Program-made: the position numbers and the translations under genes
Notes under the pieces: generated by a model
Databases searched by the model: none
Told to the model about the DNA's origin: nothing
The model's input: only the letters and a program-made list of their open reading frames with translations
Shown: one piece after another, positions 7,854-17,902 of the stretch
Layout of the letters: the number at the start of each line of letters is the position of its first letter
Position numbering within the stretch: the first letter of the stretch is position 1
Source of the DNA: CADEED01 sp035765415
Lineage (GTDB): Bacteria > Pseudomonadota > Gammaproteobacteria > Steroidobacterales > Steroidobacteraceae
Direction of reading: 5' to 3'
Length of the DNA stretch: 64,000 nt
Assembly: GCA_035765415.1 (NCBI GenBank)
Contig: DASTXR010000097.1
Span: forward strand, 124,001 to 188,000

Positions 7854-10484
7854 TTGAACAGCAAGAGACTACCTGACCCCATTCTGAATGGCCTTGCCGC
7901 GGGGGCCACGCTCATCGTCCCGACTGCGCAGCGGCAGGCAGCGGTTCGCGCGGCGTGGGTGCTCGCGCAGCGCGATGCGGGTCGCGCGTGGTGGCACACG
8001 CCGCGCATCCTGACTTTCGGGCAGTTCGCCGAAGGCGCCATCCAGGAGCAATGGGCGCGCGCCAATCTACCCGACCGATTGTTGCCGCCCGGCGCGGAAT
8101 GGGCCTGCCTTCGTGAATCACGCCGCGACGCGGGCGGGTCGGCCGAGGCGCGCGCGCTGCTCAACTCCGTGCGCACGCTCGCGGACTGGCGCATTGCCGC
8201 CAGCCCTCGCGTGCTCGGTGCTTCGCCAGAAGCCGCGCTGCTCGTCGAGGCGCTGGGCGCGCTCGAGCGCCTGTCCACTGACACTCATCGCCGGCCGCTG
8301 CGCGCGTGGCTCGATGAGATCCAGGCGCCCCCTGACAAACTGCTGGCGGCCGGCGTCGCGAATCTGCCTGCCGCCCAGCGCGACACGCTGCACCGGCTCG
8401 GCGTGAACGCGACCTCCGGAACCGATGCGGCCGGGCCGGCGCCGGTCTCGATCGCGACCGCGCAGGATGACGAGCATGAGCTCGAGCTCATCGCTTCGTG
8501 GTGCCGCGCCGAGCTCGAACGCAATCCCGCGCAGCGGCTGCTCATCGTCGATGCGAAGTTGCGCCAGCGGCGCGGGCTCTACGAACGCCTGTTGTCGCAG
8601 ACCCTGACGCCGTCCCAATGGATAGCGCCCGCGCCGCGCGAGGCTTCCTCGGTGTTCGCCATCGAAGGCGGCCGGCCGCTCGCCGAATTCCCGCTCATCG
8701 CGCATGCGTTGCTGACGCTGCGCTTGCTGACCGGGCGCTTGCGATTCGACGAAGTCCTGCGCTGGTTGCGGCTGCCGTTCCTCGACGCGGGCGATGTCAT
8801 GGCCGGCGCAGCCGTCGAGGCTTGCCTGCGCGAGGGCCGGAAGCTCGAATTTCATGGCGAGGATCTGGCGGCGTTTCTCGAACATGCGGCTGGCCCTGCG
8901 CCTGCCGCGCTCGCCGCGCGTTTGCGACAGGCGCTGGCCACGCTCGAAGGCCCGCGGCGCACGCCCGCTGAATGGGCGCCGCGCCTGCTCGCAGCGCTGC
9001 GTCAGCTCGGGTGGCACGGCGCGCGTGCGCTGCGCAGCGACGAACAGCAGACCGTGAACCGATGGCTCGCGTTGCTGGACGAATACTCGGCACTCGGCCC
9101 CTGGCTCAAGGCGTCGACCGCGTCCGAGGCAGCGTCGACGCTCGCGGATCTCGCGGGCGAGCGGAACTTCGACGCCGCCAGCGTCGAGGCGCCGATCACC
9201 CTCACGGAATCACACGACGATCCGGTGGTGCGTTACGACGGCATCTGGGTCGCGGGGCTCGATGCCGCGCAGTGGCCGTCTGCGCCGCGCCCGGACGTCT
9301 TCATCCCGCTGCGCCTGCAGGTGGCGGCCGGAGTGCCCTGGGCCAGCGCGGCTGCGCAGACGCGCGCGGCACGGCAATCGCTCGCTGCGTGGCGTTCGAG
9401 CACTGACCGGCTCTTCTGCTCGTGGGCGCGACTCGAAGGTGACGCACACCGAACCCCAAGTCCGCTGGTTCTGCACCTGCAAGAGCGCAAAGAGTACCCG
9501 CCCACGCGCGGCACATCACTGTCGCTGGCGCTGCATCGCCCGGATCTCGAGACGATCGAGGACGAGCAGGGCGTGAAGGTGGACACCACGCGGCCCGTGG
9601 CCGGCGGCGTCAAGCCACTGGCGTTGCAGGCGGAGTGCGGGTTCCGCGCGTATGCCGAGATGCGGCTTGCGGCCGACGTGCTCGAGACTCCGGCGCCGGG
9701 CCTGGACGCGCGCGAGCGCGGCATGCTGCTGCACAAGGCGCTCGAGCTGGTGTGGATCAAGCTCGACAACCATTTCCGGCTGTCGGCCACGGACGCGCCA
9801 GTGCTGCTGCCGACGATCGCCGACTCGGTCGCCGCGGCCGTGGTCGCGGTATTCCGCGGATACGTGCCCCTGGAATTGCGACCGGCGGTGGAGCGGGAGA
9901 AATACCGGCTCGAACATCTCATCTTCAAACTGCTCGAAGTCGAACGCACGCGCGCGCCATTCACCGTGGAGATGCTCGAGGCCCGTCGCGACGTCAGCAT
10001 CGGCGGCGGGCAATTTGAATTGCGCATCGACCGCATCGACTCCATCGAAGGCGGCGGTTACGCCATTCTCGATTACAAGTCGGGCGAGCCACGCTCGCTG
10101 CGCTGGCAGGGCGAGGCGATACGCGATCCGCAGCTGCTCGCCTACCTGATGGCCGAGCGCGGGCGCAACGTCCAGGCGCTGGCCAACGTATCGCTGGTCA
10201 ATGGCCGCGCGAAGTTCACCGGCAAGAGCTCCCACAAGGGTCTGCTGCCGCAGGTGAGCGGATTGCCGGGCATGGACCCTAACAAGGTGCCGCCGGAGCA
10301 GATCGCCGCGGCCTGGGAGGCGGAGACCGGGCGCTGGCTGCACGGCCTGCAAATGCTGGCGTCGGCGTATATCGCGGGCCACGCGCCCGTGCAGCCCGCC
10401 GCGGACGTCTGCCGCAACTGCCACCTGACTACCCTGTGCCGGCGCGTGGAGCTCGCCGGCGGCGTGGACGGGGAGGACGCATGA
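7854..10484 (+). CDS. AddB-like PD-(D/E)XK nuclease subunit of a double-strand break repair complex
   Basis: An 876-residue protein with a degenerate helicase-like N-terminal region and a C-terminal PD-(D/E)XK nuclease. The nuclease core is visible as LRIDRIDSI followed by AILDYKSGE (Asp and the D-x-K pair). A Cys before the nuclease (QAECGFRAY) and three near the end (VCRNCHLTTLC, about 852-861) are spaced like the AddB iron-sulfur cluster. It should work with the helicase-nuclease that follows, resecting broken DNA ends for RecA. The start is a TTG at 7854; the stop overlaps the next ATG. It is divergent from classic Firmicute AddB but matches proteins of this class in gammaproteobacteria. 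Confidence 0.85.
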   Translation: MNSKRLPDPILNGLAAGATLIVPTAQRQAAVRAAWVLAQRDAGRAWWHTPRILTFGQFAEGAIQEQWARANLPDRLLPPGAEWACLRESRRDAGGSAEARALLNSVRTLADWRIAASPRVLGASPEAALLVEALGALERLSTDTHRRPLRAWLDEIQAPPDKLLAAGVANLPAAQRDTLHRLGVNATSGTDAAGPAPVSIATAQDDEHELELIASWCRAELERNPAQRLLIVDAKLRQRRGLYERLLSQTLTPSQWIAPAPREASSVFAIEGGRPLAEFPLIAHALLTLRLLTGRLRFDEVLRWLRLPFLDAGDVMAGAAVEACLREGRKLEFHGEDLAAFLEHAAGPAPAALAARLRQALATLEGPRRTPAEWAPRLLAALRQLGWHGARALRSDEQQTVNRWLALLDEYSALGPWLKASTASEAASTLADLAGERNFDAASVEAPITLTESHDDPVVRYDGIWVAGLDAAQWPSAPRPDVFIPLRLQVAAGVPWASAAAQTRAARQSLAAWRSSTDRLFCSWARLEGDAHRTPSPLVLHLQERKEYPPTRGTSLSLALHRPDLETIEDEQGVKVDTTRPVAGGVKPLALQAECGFRAYAEMRLAADVLETPAPGLDARERGMLLHKALELVWIKLDNHFRLSATDAPVLLPTIADSVAAAVVAVFRGYVPLELRPAVEREKYRLEHLIFKLLEVERTRAPFTVEMLEARRDVSIGGGQFELRIDRIDSIEGGGYAILDYKSGEPRSLRWQGEAIRDPQLLAYLMAERGRNVQALANVSLVNGRAKFTGKSSHKGLLPQVSGLPGMDPNKVPPEQIAAAWEAETGRWLHGLQMLASAYIAGHAPVQPAADVCRNCHLTTLCRRVELAGGVDGEDA

Positions 10485-13400
10485 GCGAGCTCGAAACCGC
10501 CGATGCGCTGGCGCGCGAACGCGCGCTCGACGTGACGGATTCCTTCATCGTCCAGGCGCCTGCCGGATCCGGCAAGACCACGGTTCTCACGCAGCGATAC
10601 CTGCGCCTGCTGACGACCGTCGACGAGCCCGAGCAGGTGCTCGCCATCACTTTCACCCGCAAGGCTGCCGGCGAAATGCGCGAACGCGTGCAGAAGGCGC
10701 TCGAAGGCGACCTCGAGGTCAAATCTCCCGCCGATGCGCTGACACTCGAGCTGGCGAACGCGGTGCGTGCGCACGCGGCAGCGCGCGAGTGGGGCATCAA
10801 GGACAGCGCGGCCCGCCTGCGCATCCAGACCATCGACGCGTTCAATGGTTATCTCGCGAACTCCCTGCCCATCACGTCGCAGAACGGCTTCGGGCGCACC
10901 ATCGCCGATGCGCCCGACGACCTGTACGCCATCGCCGCGCGCGAGACGCTGCGCCACGCCGAGAGCGACCCCGAATTGTGCAAGGATTTCGAGCTCATCC
11001 TGCGGCGGCTCGATGACAGCTGGCTGCGCCTCGAGCAGCTGATCGCCGGAATGCTGTCGAAACGCGCGGAATGGCTGCCGAACCTGCCGCAACTCTCGGG
11101 CGAAGCGCTGGTGCCGAAAATCGAAGCCAGCCTCGCGGCCATCGTGGGCGAGGAACTGGCCACGGCCTCGGCGTCGTTCGCCGAAAGTTTCATCGAACTG
11201 GCGAGCGCGCTGGCGCGCTTCGCCGCGCAACACGTCGACCCCGCGAAGGAACCCGATGTCGCCAGCTGGCGTGAAGCGGCCAGCACGTTGTCCGGCACTC
11301 TGGCCGATCTCGCGCGCTGGCGGGGCATCGCAAGACTGGCGCTGACGCTCGAAGGCAAGGCGCGCAAGACGCTCAACAAGAACGATGGAATCCCCGCCGA
11401 CAACGCGCATGGCAAGGCGCTGCGCGATGACTGGCTCAAGCGTCTGTTGATGATCGAAGACCAGCAACTGGCCGCGCTCAATGCCATCGGCTCCCTGCCC
11501 GACCCGGTGGTGCCGGAGAAGGCGCGCGGCGCACTCGAAGCGCTCGCGAAACTGTTGTTGCTCGCCGCGACCCACCTCACGCGGCTGTTCAACCTGCATG
11601 GCGAATGCGATCACATCGAGATCGCCGGTGCGGCGCGGCGCGCGCTCACCGAGGACAGCAGCCCGACGCCACTCGCCGAGCGGCTCGGCACGCGGCTCAT
11701 GCACATCCTCGTCGATGAGTTCCAGGACACGTCGCGCGATCAGTACGACCTGTTGCGTACGCTCACGCAGGACTGGTCGCCCGGCGACGGACGCACACTG
11801 TTTCTCGTCGGCGACCCGATGCAGTCCATCTACGGCTTTCGTAATGCCGAGGTGGGCCGTTTCTCGACGGTGCGCGCCGCCGGGCTCGATGGCCTGAAAC
11901 TCACGACGCTGGAATTGCGACGCAATTTCCGCTCGGCGCCGGCGCTCGTGCACTGGTGCAACGACGTGTTCTCGCGCGTGTTTCCGGCCGCCGATGACGT
12001 GCGCAAGAGCGCGGTGCGCCACCTCGCCAGCGTCGCCGCGCGCACCAATCTCAGCGGCGAGCCGCGACTCTATCGTGTGGATGGCGACTGCGGGCCCGCT
12101 GCCGAAGCCGAACATGCCGCGAACCTGATCGCCGCGTTGAAACGCGACCGGCCGGGAGAATCCATCGCGGTGCTGGCGAGTGCGCGTCCTCACCTGCGCG
12201 CCATTCGCGAGAGCCTGGAAAAACTCGACGTGCCGTTCATTGGCGTGAAACTCGAACCGCTGGCCGATGTGGCGGTGGTTCGCGATCTCGAAGCACTGGT
12301 CCGCGCCATCGAATCACCGCTCGACCGCGTGGCATGGCTGGCGGTGCTTCGCGCTCCGTTCGTCGGGCTCGCGCTGGCCGATCTCACCGTGGTCAGCGAG
12401 GCCGCGGGCAGCGCCACGATACCGTCCGCGCTGCTCGGCGACATTCCTGGCCTGTCGCCGGATGCGGTCGAGCGTCTGGTGCGCGCGAAACCACTGTTGC
12501 TCGCGGCGTGGGCGGAACGCGAGCGCGAGCCGCGCGCCCACATGGCGGAACGAGTCTGGCTGGCGCTGGGCGGCGCGTCCGCGGCCAGGGCCGGCGAACT
12601 CGCGCATGCGCGCCGGTTCCTCGCGGCGCTCGATGACGAAGATCGCAAGCGCATGCGAGGCCGCGAGCTCGATCTCGACCGGCTGATGACCCGGCTGTAC
12701 GCCGAAGATCCGGCACAACCGGATGCCGTTTCGTTGATGACTATCCATGGCGCGAAGGGGCTGGAGTTCGACCACGTGTTCGTGGTCGGCGTGGGGTTGC
12801 GTGGTCGCCCCGATGAGTCACGCCTGCTGAACTGGCTCGAGATCCCTCGCGAGCAGGGCGGGGATCACCTGGTGATGGCGCCCATCCGCGTGCGCGGCGA
12901 CGAAGACACCGACGATGACGCGATCAATCTTTTTCTCAAGCAGTTGCATCGCGAGCGCGCCCGCGCGGAGCGCGCGCGGCAGGCGTATGTCGCGTTGACG
13001 CGCGCCCGGCGCTCGCTGCACCTGTTCGTGCATCCGCGCGTGAAGGAAATCGACGGCGCGATCGAATTCGGCGCCGACGCCAATTCGTTGCTGCACAACC
13101 TCTGGCCGGCCATTGGCGGCGACGCCGCCAGCTTCCACGTGCTCGGCGGCGATACGGACCCGAACGCCGAGGTGCTGCCGGCCGTCACGAGAAAGCGTCA
13201 GCGCCTGCGGCGCAGGGTGGAGCTTCCCGCGGCGCCGCCCGATGTCGAGGCGCACGGCGAGATCCTGCCTTCGGCCACGGAGCAGGATGAAATCGAATTC
13301 AGCTGGGTGCGACAGACGGCACGGCGCGTGGGCACCGTCGTGCACGAGGCGCTCGAAAGGTTCGGACGCGAAGGTCTGCCACCGGTCGCCGATGTGGTGC

Positions 13401-13831
13401 ACATGCGCGCACGCCTCGAATCGCGGCTCCAGGCGCTCGGCATCGAAGCAGCTCGCGCGAAGGAGGGCGCCGAGTTCGCGCTCGTGGCGCTCAACGCCAC
13501 GCTCGCCGATGAGCGCGGGCGATGGCTGTTCGATCCGCGGCACACCGAGGCGCAATCGGAGCTCGCACTCTCCGGTGTGCGCGGCACGGACATCATCAAC
13601 GCGGTCATCGATCGCACGTTCGTCGCCGATGGCACGCGCTGGGTGGTGGACTTCAAGACCAGCCCGCATGAAGGCGGCGACGTGGCGGCATTCCTCGACG
13701 CGGAAGCCGTGCGTTACACGCCGCAGCTCGCGCGGTACGCGCACCTGGCGCGACAGCTCGGCCCGCAACCGGTTCGCACGGGCCTGTACTACCCGCTGCT
13801 CGCGGCGTGGCGTGAAGTGGAGATTGGCTAG
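10481..13831 (+). CDS. AddA-like UvrD-family helicase/exonuclease
   Basis: A 1116-residue SF1A helicase with a C-terminal RecB-type nuclease. The helicase motifs are in order: Walker A APAGSGKTT (26-34), motif Ia TFTRKAAGEMRERV, Walker B LVDEFQDTS, motif IV region LRRNFRS, motif V TIHGAKGLEFDHVF and motif VI YVALTRARRSLHLF. The nuclease domain is near the C-terminus, with DRTFVADG and WVVDFKTSPHEGG, then Tyr-containing YTPQLARYAHL. It starts on the stop of the AddB-like gene (ATGA at 10481-10484), and the pair likely forms one end-processing complex. The 3' end overlaps the convergent gspN stop by a few bases. Confidence 0.93.
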   Translation: MSELETADALARERALDVTDSFIVQAPAGSGKTTVLTQRYLRLLTTVDEPEQVLAITFTRKAAGEMRERVQKALEGDLEVKSPADALTLELANAVRAHAAAREWGIKDSAARLRIQTIDAFNGYLANSLPITSQNGFGRTIADAPDDLYAIAARETLRHAESDPELCKDFELILRRLDDSWLRLEQLIAGMLSKRAEWLPNLPQLSGEALVPKIEASLAAIVGEELATASASFAESFIELASALARFAAQHVDPAKEPDVASWREAASTLSGTLADLARWRGIARLALTLEGKARKTLNKNDGIPADNAHGKALRDDWLKRLLMIEDQQLAALNAIGSLPDPVVPEKARGALEALAKLLLLAATHLTRLFNLHGECDHIEIAGAARRALTEDSSPTPLAERLGTRLMHILVDEFQDTSRDQYDLLRTLTQDWSPGDGRTLFLVGDPMQSIYGFRNAEVGRFSTVRAAGLDGLKLTTLELRRNFRSAPALVHWCNDVFSRVFPAADDVRKSAVRHLASVAARTNLSGEPRLYRVDGDCGPAAEAEHAANLIAALKRDRPGESIAVLASARPHLRAIRESLEKLDVPFIGVKLEPLADVAVVRDLEALVRAIESPLDRVAWLAVLRAPFVGLALADLTVVSEAAGSATIPSALLGDIPGLSPDAVERLVRAKPLLLAAWAEREREPRAHMAERVWLALGGASAARAGELAHARRFLAALDDEDRKRMRGRELDLDRLMTRLYAEDPAQPDAVSLMTIHGAKGLEFDHVFVVGVGLRGRPDESRLLNWLEIPREQGGDHLVMAPIRVRGDEDTDDDAINLFLKQLHRERARAERARQAYVALTRARRSLHLFVHPRVKEIDGAIEFGADANSLLHNLWPAIGGDAASFHVLGGDTDPNAEVLPAVTRKRQRLRRRVELPAAPPDVEAHGEILPSATEQDEIEFSWVRQTARRVGTVVHEALERFGREGLPPVADVVHMRARLESRLQALGIEAARAKEGAEFALVALNATLADERGRWLFDPRHTEAQSELALSGVRGTDIINAVIDRTFVADGTRWVVDFKTSPHEGGDVAAFLDAEAVRYTPQLARYAHLARQLGPQPVRTGLYYPLLAAWREVEIG

Positions 13832-14592
13832 TAAGACCCTTCGAAGCTGAACGCGCTGCGGCCCGACACATCGGGCGGCGCACCCAGCGTGATCTCGCGC
13901 ACCAGGCGCTCGGCATCCGCCGAGCGGCCGGTGATGAATCCCTGCACGAGATAGGAACGCGGCGCGGGAAGGGAAACCGTGCCATTCACGGCGAACGGCC
14001 CGCCGAGGTCGCGCAGCTGACCGGTGATCGCGCCATCGGGCTGCACGGCGCCGTCGAAGGTGAGCTCATAAGAGCCCAGCTCGAGCGGACGCGCACCCAC
14101 CTGGCGGAAGTCGCGAAGCTGAACCTTGCCGTCGAGGAGCCGCGGTGAACCACCGGACGCGAGTTCCACGCGTTTGAATGCCGTGATGACCGTGCCACGC
14201 TGATCGCGCGGAAACTGCGCGAACAATGCCGGATCCATCTGGATCTGTCCGCTGAGGTTGCGCAGCGAGCCTTCGCCATCGCGGCCGACGTCGAGTTCCG
14301 CGCTCAGTGTCTGCGTATCGCCCGTCAGCGAGAAATTGCCCACGAACCTGCCCGCGAGTGCGCGGGTCGGCGCCAGGTTCCAGGTCACGTCGCCGAGCTT
14401 CGCGTTCTGGAAAGTGAGCCCCAGGCATTCCCCCTGCCAGATGGAACCGCCGAGCTCGGCGCATTTCACCTGTGCGGGCAGGTATGAGGCGAACCAGCTC
14501 GCCGGTAGATAGAGCACCAGCACGCCGAGGAACACGACGAGGCCGGCGACGATGGTGAGCACCAGGGTGGTGCGGCGTTGCACTGGCTTCAA
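13828..14592 (-). CDS. gspN: type II secretion system protein N
   Basis: About 254 residues with an N-terminal membrane anchor (TLVLTIVAGLVVFLGVLVL) and a periplasmic beta-rich domain. GspN proteins share the short ASWFASYLPAQV and GSIWQGEC-type segments seen here, and they sit last in gsp operons, as this one does. The protein is an accessory of the secretion machine in some species. The start is uncertain: a TTG at 14592 overlaps the gspM stop (TTGA), and a GTG three codons later (14583) is the alternative. The stop overlaps the convergent helicase stop. Confidence 0.85.
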   Translation of the reverse strand: MKPVQRRTTLVLTIVAGLVVFLGVLVLYLPASWFASYLPAQVKCAELGGSIWQGECLGLTFQNAKLGDVTWNLAPTRALAGRFVGNFSLTGDTQTLSAELDVGRDGEGSLRNLSGQIQMDPALFAQFPRDQRGTVITAFKRVELASGGSPRLLDGKVQLRDFRQVGARPLELGSYELTFDGAVQPDGAITGQLRDLGGPFAVNGTVSLPAPRSYLVQGFITGRSADAERLVREITLGAPPDVSGRSAFSFEGSY

Positions 14593-15062
14593 CCCGCCTT
14601 GAGCACCAGGCCCGCGTTCACGAGCCCGGGCTCGCCGGCGGATTCGATCTCCGCCGATTCCACGCGCACACCATGACTCTGCGAGAGCCGCGCCAGCCAT
14701 GCCACGAGCCCGTCGAATGCGACACGTTCGAAGCGGACGCGCAAGCCCTTGTCGGGAGTCGGCTGGCTGCTGGACAGCGATTTGCCAAGGCCGCTTTCAC
14801 GCGCGGAACTGTCGATGAGGACGACGAGCGACTCGCCCGTGGCGGCCGTGCCGATGCCGGGCCCGGCAGCGGCGAGTTGCGGCACCGCGCTCTGGATGAA
14901 TGCGAGGTCGCCCTGCTTGGTAGTGACCCGCTGGCGGGCCTGGGCGATGTTGCGGTTGAGCGGCAGCACGATGGCTAACAACAGAAGCACCGCGGCGGCG
15001 ATGCCGCCCAGCAGCACCATGCGACGTTCACGCTCGGCGAGATTGGCGTACCAGGCGCGCAT
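14589..15062 (-). CDS. gspM: type II secretion system protein M
   Basis: A 157-residue bitopic inner-membrane protein: a short cytoplasmic N-terminus (MRAWYANLAERERRMV), one membrane helix, then a coiled-coil and ferredoxin-like periplasmic domain. The L-x-x-R-E-R-x-M motif before the helix is a GspM hallmark. With GspL it forms the assembly platform that links the cytoplasmic ATPase to the pseudopilus. It overlaps the gspL stop by one base (TGATG) and sits between gspL and gspN, the standard order. Confidence 0.9.
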   Translation of the reverse strand: MRAWYANLAERERRMVLLGGIAAAVLLLLAIVLPLNRNIAQARQRVTTKQGDLAFIQSAVPQLAAAGPGIGTAATGESLVVLIDSSARESGLGKSLSSSQPTPDKGLRVRFERVAFDGLVAWLARLSQSHGVRVESAEIESAGEPGLVNAGLVLKAG

Positions 15063-16312
15063 CAGGCGCCCGCCTTGCGGATCTGGAGACGCCCCTGGTA
15101 GCTGTCACCGCTCGCGCTTCCGCCCATGATGTCCGCCTGCCAGCTCGACGAGCGCAATTGCTGGCCGATGGCGTCGAGACTGGCCGCGTCGGGTGCGTTG
15201 ATGCGCAGGTCCAGCGTGCCGTCGCGGAAAGTGATGCCCTCGATTTTGGCGTTCGGCGCTGCGTTGCGCGCATTGGCGAGCGCCGACAGCGCCGGTAACA
15301 AGGCACCGTTCCCACCGCCGGAGCTGATCTCTCCGAGACGTTGTTCGATTCGCCGCCGCGCGTTGGTGGCGTTCTGCTGGCCGGGCATGGCCGCGCGGAA
15401 CGCTTCTTCGATGCTGGCATCGAGCGACGCCTCGCTCTTGCGCAGGCGATTCAGTTCGAAAAACCTTGCCCCGAGATGCAGGCAGAGCAGGGAGGCGGCC
15501 AGCACCGCGGCGATGCGCCAGGACCGCCAGCCGAGCTCGAGGGGTGACGCCACCGCCAGCGCGCCCTGCAGGATGTTCACGGCCTCGTCCATGGCGGCCG
15601 CCGGCGCAAGCACGGGAAGCGAACCGCGCGGCAGCAGTTGCACCTTCATTCCCGTGAAGCGATCGCGAAACGCATCGACCGCAAGCTGATGCGCTTCCCA
15701 TTCCTGGTGGCCTGCGTACAGCAACATGCCGAGCGGCGCGGGCTCGAGGCCCGCGACCGCCGAAGTCTGCATCGCGAGCGCCATCTCGAAGCCATCGGTG
15801 ATGGACAGCGCGGGCAGCACCAGCGGCGGCGCGTCGACCGTGCGCAGCGTCAGCGTGTCGCCCTCGAGCAGGCCGATCATCTGCCCGGGCATGGCGGGCA
15901 GCAAGGTCGCTTCCGAGTAGATAGCCTGCGGGAAGATGCCCGCGGCCCGGAGCTCGGCCAGCCGCGCATCGATGAGCGAGCGCGCGACGACCACGACCGG
16001 CACGCGCCCCGTCGTCGAATCGCGGTCACCGATGGCGAAGTGCAGGTGCTCGATCTCGTCGGCCACGCGTTCTTCGAGCGCGTAGGGAACCACCTGCGCG
16101 AGCTTGGCCGCGCCCTTGGCGGGCACATCGCTTTCGGTGGCCAGAGCTTCGCTGGCGGGAAGAATGACCGCGACGCGGCGCCCGGTCGCCATGGGCGCAG
16201 CCTGCGCGAGCTCGCCCGAGACCGCTTCGACCACGACCTGGCCGTCGGCATTACACACCATCCACTGGGGTGCCGCGCCATCGCGCAGTTGAATGATCAG
16301 CGATTCGGCCAT
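15062..16312 (-). CDS. gspL: type II secretion system protein L
   Basis: A 416-residue platform protein. Residues 1 to about 240 form the actin-like cytoplasmic domain that binds the GspE ATPase (MAESLIIQLRDG; VPYALEERVADEIEHLHFAIG is in this region). A membrane helix follows near residue 260 (IAAVLAASLLCLHLGARFF), and the rest is the periplasmic ferredoxin-like domain that pairs with GspM. The length and architecture are normal. The genes for GspC, D, E and F, which it must work with, are not in this window. Confidence 0.93.
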   Translation of the reverse strand: MAESLIIQLRDGAAPQWMVCNADGQVVVEAVSGELAQAAPMATGRRVAVILPASEALATESDVPAKGAAKLAQVVPYALEERVADEIEHLHFAIGDRDSTTGRVPVVVVARSLIDARLAELRAAGIFPQAIYSEATLLPAMPGQMIGLLEGDTLTLRTVDAPPLVLPALSITDGFEMALAMQTSAVAGLEPAPLGMLLYAGHQEWEAHQLAVDAFRDRFTGMKVQLLPRGSLPVLAPAAAMDEAVNILQGALAVASPLELGWRSWRIAAVLAASLLCLHLGARFFELNRLRKSEASLDASIEEAFRAAMPGQQNATNARRRIEQRLGEISSGGGNGALLPALSALANARNAAPNAKIEGITFRDGTLDLRINAPDAASLDAIGQQLRSSSWQADIMGGSASGDSYQGRLQIRKAGA

Positions 16313-16316
16313 CTAA

Positions 16317-17276
16317 TCACTCGCTTCCAAAGCTGCGTTGCCAAGTACGTACTCGATTGTTGGGCTCGCGGAATAGAACACTGTACAAAACGAACTCCGC
16401 AGTGCCAATACGAATGTTGGTGCGCAGCCTGAACCACGAGGATTTTTCTTCAATCCGACTCTCGGCTGCGGCTTTCAGCGCCGGATCGCCGATCCGGCCG
16501 GTGTACACGTTCTTGACGGGTGAGCAGCCGTTCTTGCGCAGAGTTGCCATATCCTGAATCTGGTATTCCTGCTCGTTCTGCGGATCGTTCGCGGTCACGT
16601 CGAGCACCAGTCCGCTGGCGGTGCAGATATTCACCTTCACGTCATTGGGCAGCGCCGTGACATAGGGCGCGAGCAGCGCATATCGATCCGGTCCGAAGCC
16701 CGGCAGCGCGAGCAATTCCGATGGGTGGACGATGAAGGTGTTCGGTGGCCGATAGGGCGGCACCTGGCTGAGATACAGCGTGTCCTCACCACCTTGAGTG
16801 GCTTGCGGAGCGATGTCCGTGTCGATCCAGTCCACGACCAGGTCGGCGTAGTTCGGGTCTATCTTCAGCGACTCCAGCAGCTTGCGAAACACCTGCACCT
16901 GCTCGGGGTTCGCGACGAAGAGATTGTCGGGAGCCTGCCACTTCACCAGTGAATTGAGATTGAATCGCGCGGTGAGATCTTCGAGTTGCGCCTGGATCCA
17001 GATGCCCGTGCCTTCGACTTCCACGGGCCCCATCGGCTGCGCCCAGTCCTTGTGGATTTCCGTCTTCGAGTTCTTGCCGTCGTCTTCGAGTGCAATGCCC
17101 GCGAGCGCTTCGGCGGCCATGCCGGCCTGCAGCGCCTGCTCGAGCGCGAAATTCGCGGCGGCGCGGCGCGCCGCCATCGCCTTGTTGTAGGTGATCGCCG
17201 CGGCGACGGTCGTCGCGATTGCGAACATCACGATGGCGACCAGCAGCGCGATGCCGCGTTCGCGCGCGTGTGTCAC
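16317..17276 (-). CDS. gspK: type II secretion minor pseudopilin K
   Basis: A 319-residue minor pseudopilin, larger than the others as usual because of its alpha-helical insert. The N-terminus is a prepilin-type leader, THARERG, followed by the hydrophobic IALLVAIVMFAIATTVAAAI. GspK has Leu rather than the usual Phe after the cleavage region and lacks the +5 Glu in most species, and that is true here. The core LPGFGPDRYALLAPYVTALP is characteristic. GspK caps the tip of the pseudopilus with GspI and GspJ. The GTG start at 17276 overlaps the gspJ stop (GTGA). Confidence 0.93.
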   Translation of the reverse strand: MTHARERGIALLVAIVMFAIATTVAAAITYNKAMAARRAAANFALEQALQAGMAAEALAGIALEDDGKNSKTEIHKDWAQPMGPVEVEGTGIWIQAQLEDLTARFNLNSLVKWQAPDNLFVANPEQVQVFRKLLESLKIDPNYADLVVDWIDTDIAPQATQGGEDTLYLSQVPPYRPPNTFIVHPSELLALPGFGPDRYALLAPYVTALPNDVKVNICTASGLVLDVTANDPQNEQEYQIQDMATLRKNGCSPVKNVYTGRIGDPALKAAAESRIEEKSSWFRLRTNIRIGTAEFVLYSVLFREPNNRVRTWQRSFGSE

Positions 17277-17902
17277 GTGGGTATCTCGAACAGACGTTGA
17301 ACGCGACCCCAGTCCTCGAACACCACCGTGAACTCGATGGCGATCGGGCGCGTGAGCAGCTGATCGACACTGGCCGGCGGAACCTGACCCGTGGTGCCGG
17401 TCGCCGGCCACTCGGTTCGCCACTGGCGCGAGACCGGATCGAGGAAGCGGACCTCCACGGCCGTGATGCGCGTGAGCAAGGTGCGCTGTAGCGGTTCGGC
17501 ATTCAGCGCGGGATCGACGGACAGCCAGTGTTCGCGCACCAGCGCACCTTCGATGAAGCGGTAACGCACACGTTGTTCGGCGGGGCGCTGTATGCCGGCG
17601 GGATTGCTCCAGCCGGAGCGCGTGAACGTGAGTATCGAATCGCTGCTGCCGTTGGCGACCATTGCCGGCATCAATTCGCCCGAGCCCGATGTATCGCGCG
17701 CGCCGCGCGCCACGACCTGCGCGAAATCCTGCGCGACCACACGCATGCCGCGCTGGATTTCAGTGACCCGCTCCTGCGATACGTTGAGCGCGTCGCGATC
17801 GCGCAGCGCCTGGTTGATCGCGCCGTAACCGATCGCAAACATGATGGCCGCGATGAACATCGCGATGACCACTTCGATGAGCGTGAAGCCGCGCGCGTGC
17901 AT
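17273..17902 (-). CDS. gspJ: type II secretion minor pseudopilin J
   Basis: A 209-residue minor pseudopilin. The prepilin peptidase site is at the very start: MHARG followed by FTLIEVVIAMFIAAIMF with the +5 Glu. The GspJ-specific segments ALRDRDAL and ERVTEIQRGMRVVAQDFAQ follow the helix. It forms the pseudopilus tip with GspI and GspK. It overlaps gspI by one base (TGATG) and gspK by four. Confidence 0.94.
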   Translation of the reverse strand: MHARGFTLIEVVIAMFIAAIMFAIGYGAINQALRDRDALNVSQERVTEIQRGMRVVAQDFAQVVARGARDTSGSGELMPAMVANGSSDSILTFTRSGWSNPAGIQRPAEQRVRYRFIEGALVREHWLSVDPALNAEPLQRTLLTRITAVEVRFLDPVSRQWRTEWPATGTTGQVPPASVDQLLTRPIAIEFTVVFEDWGRVQRLFEIPT

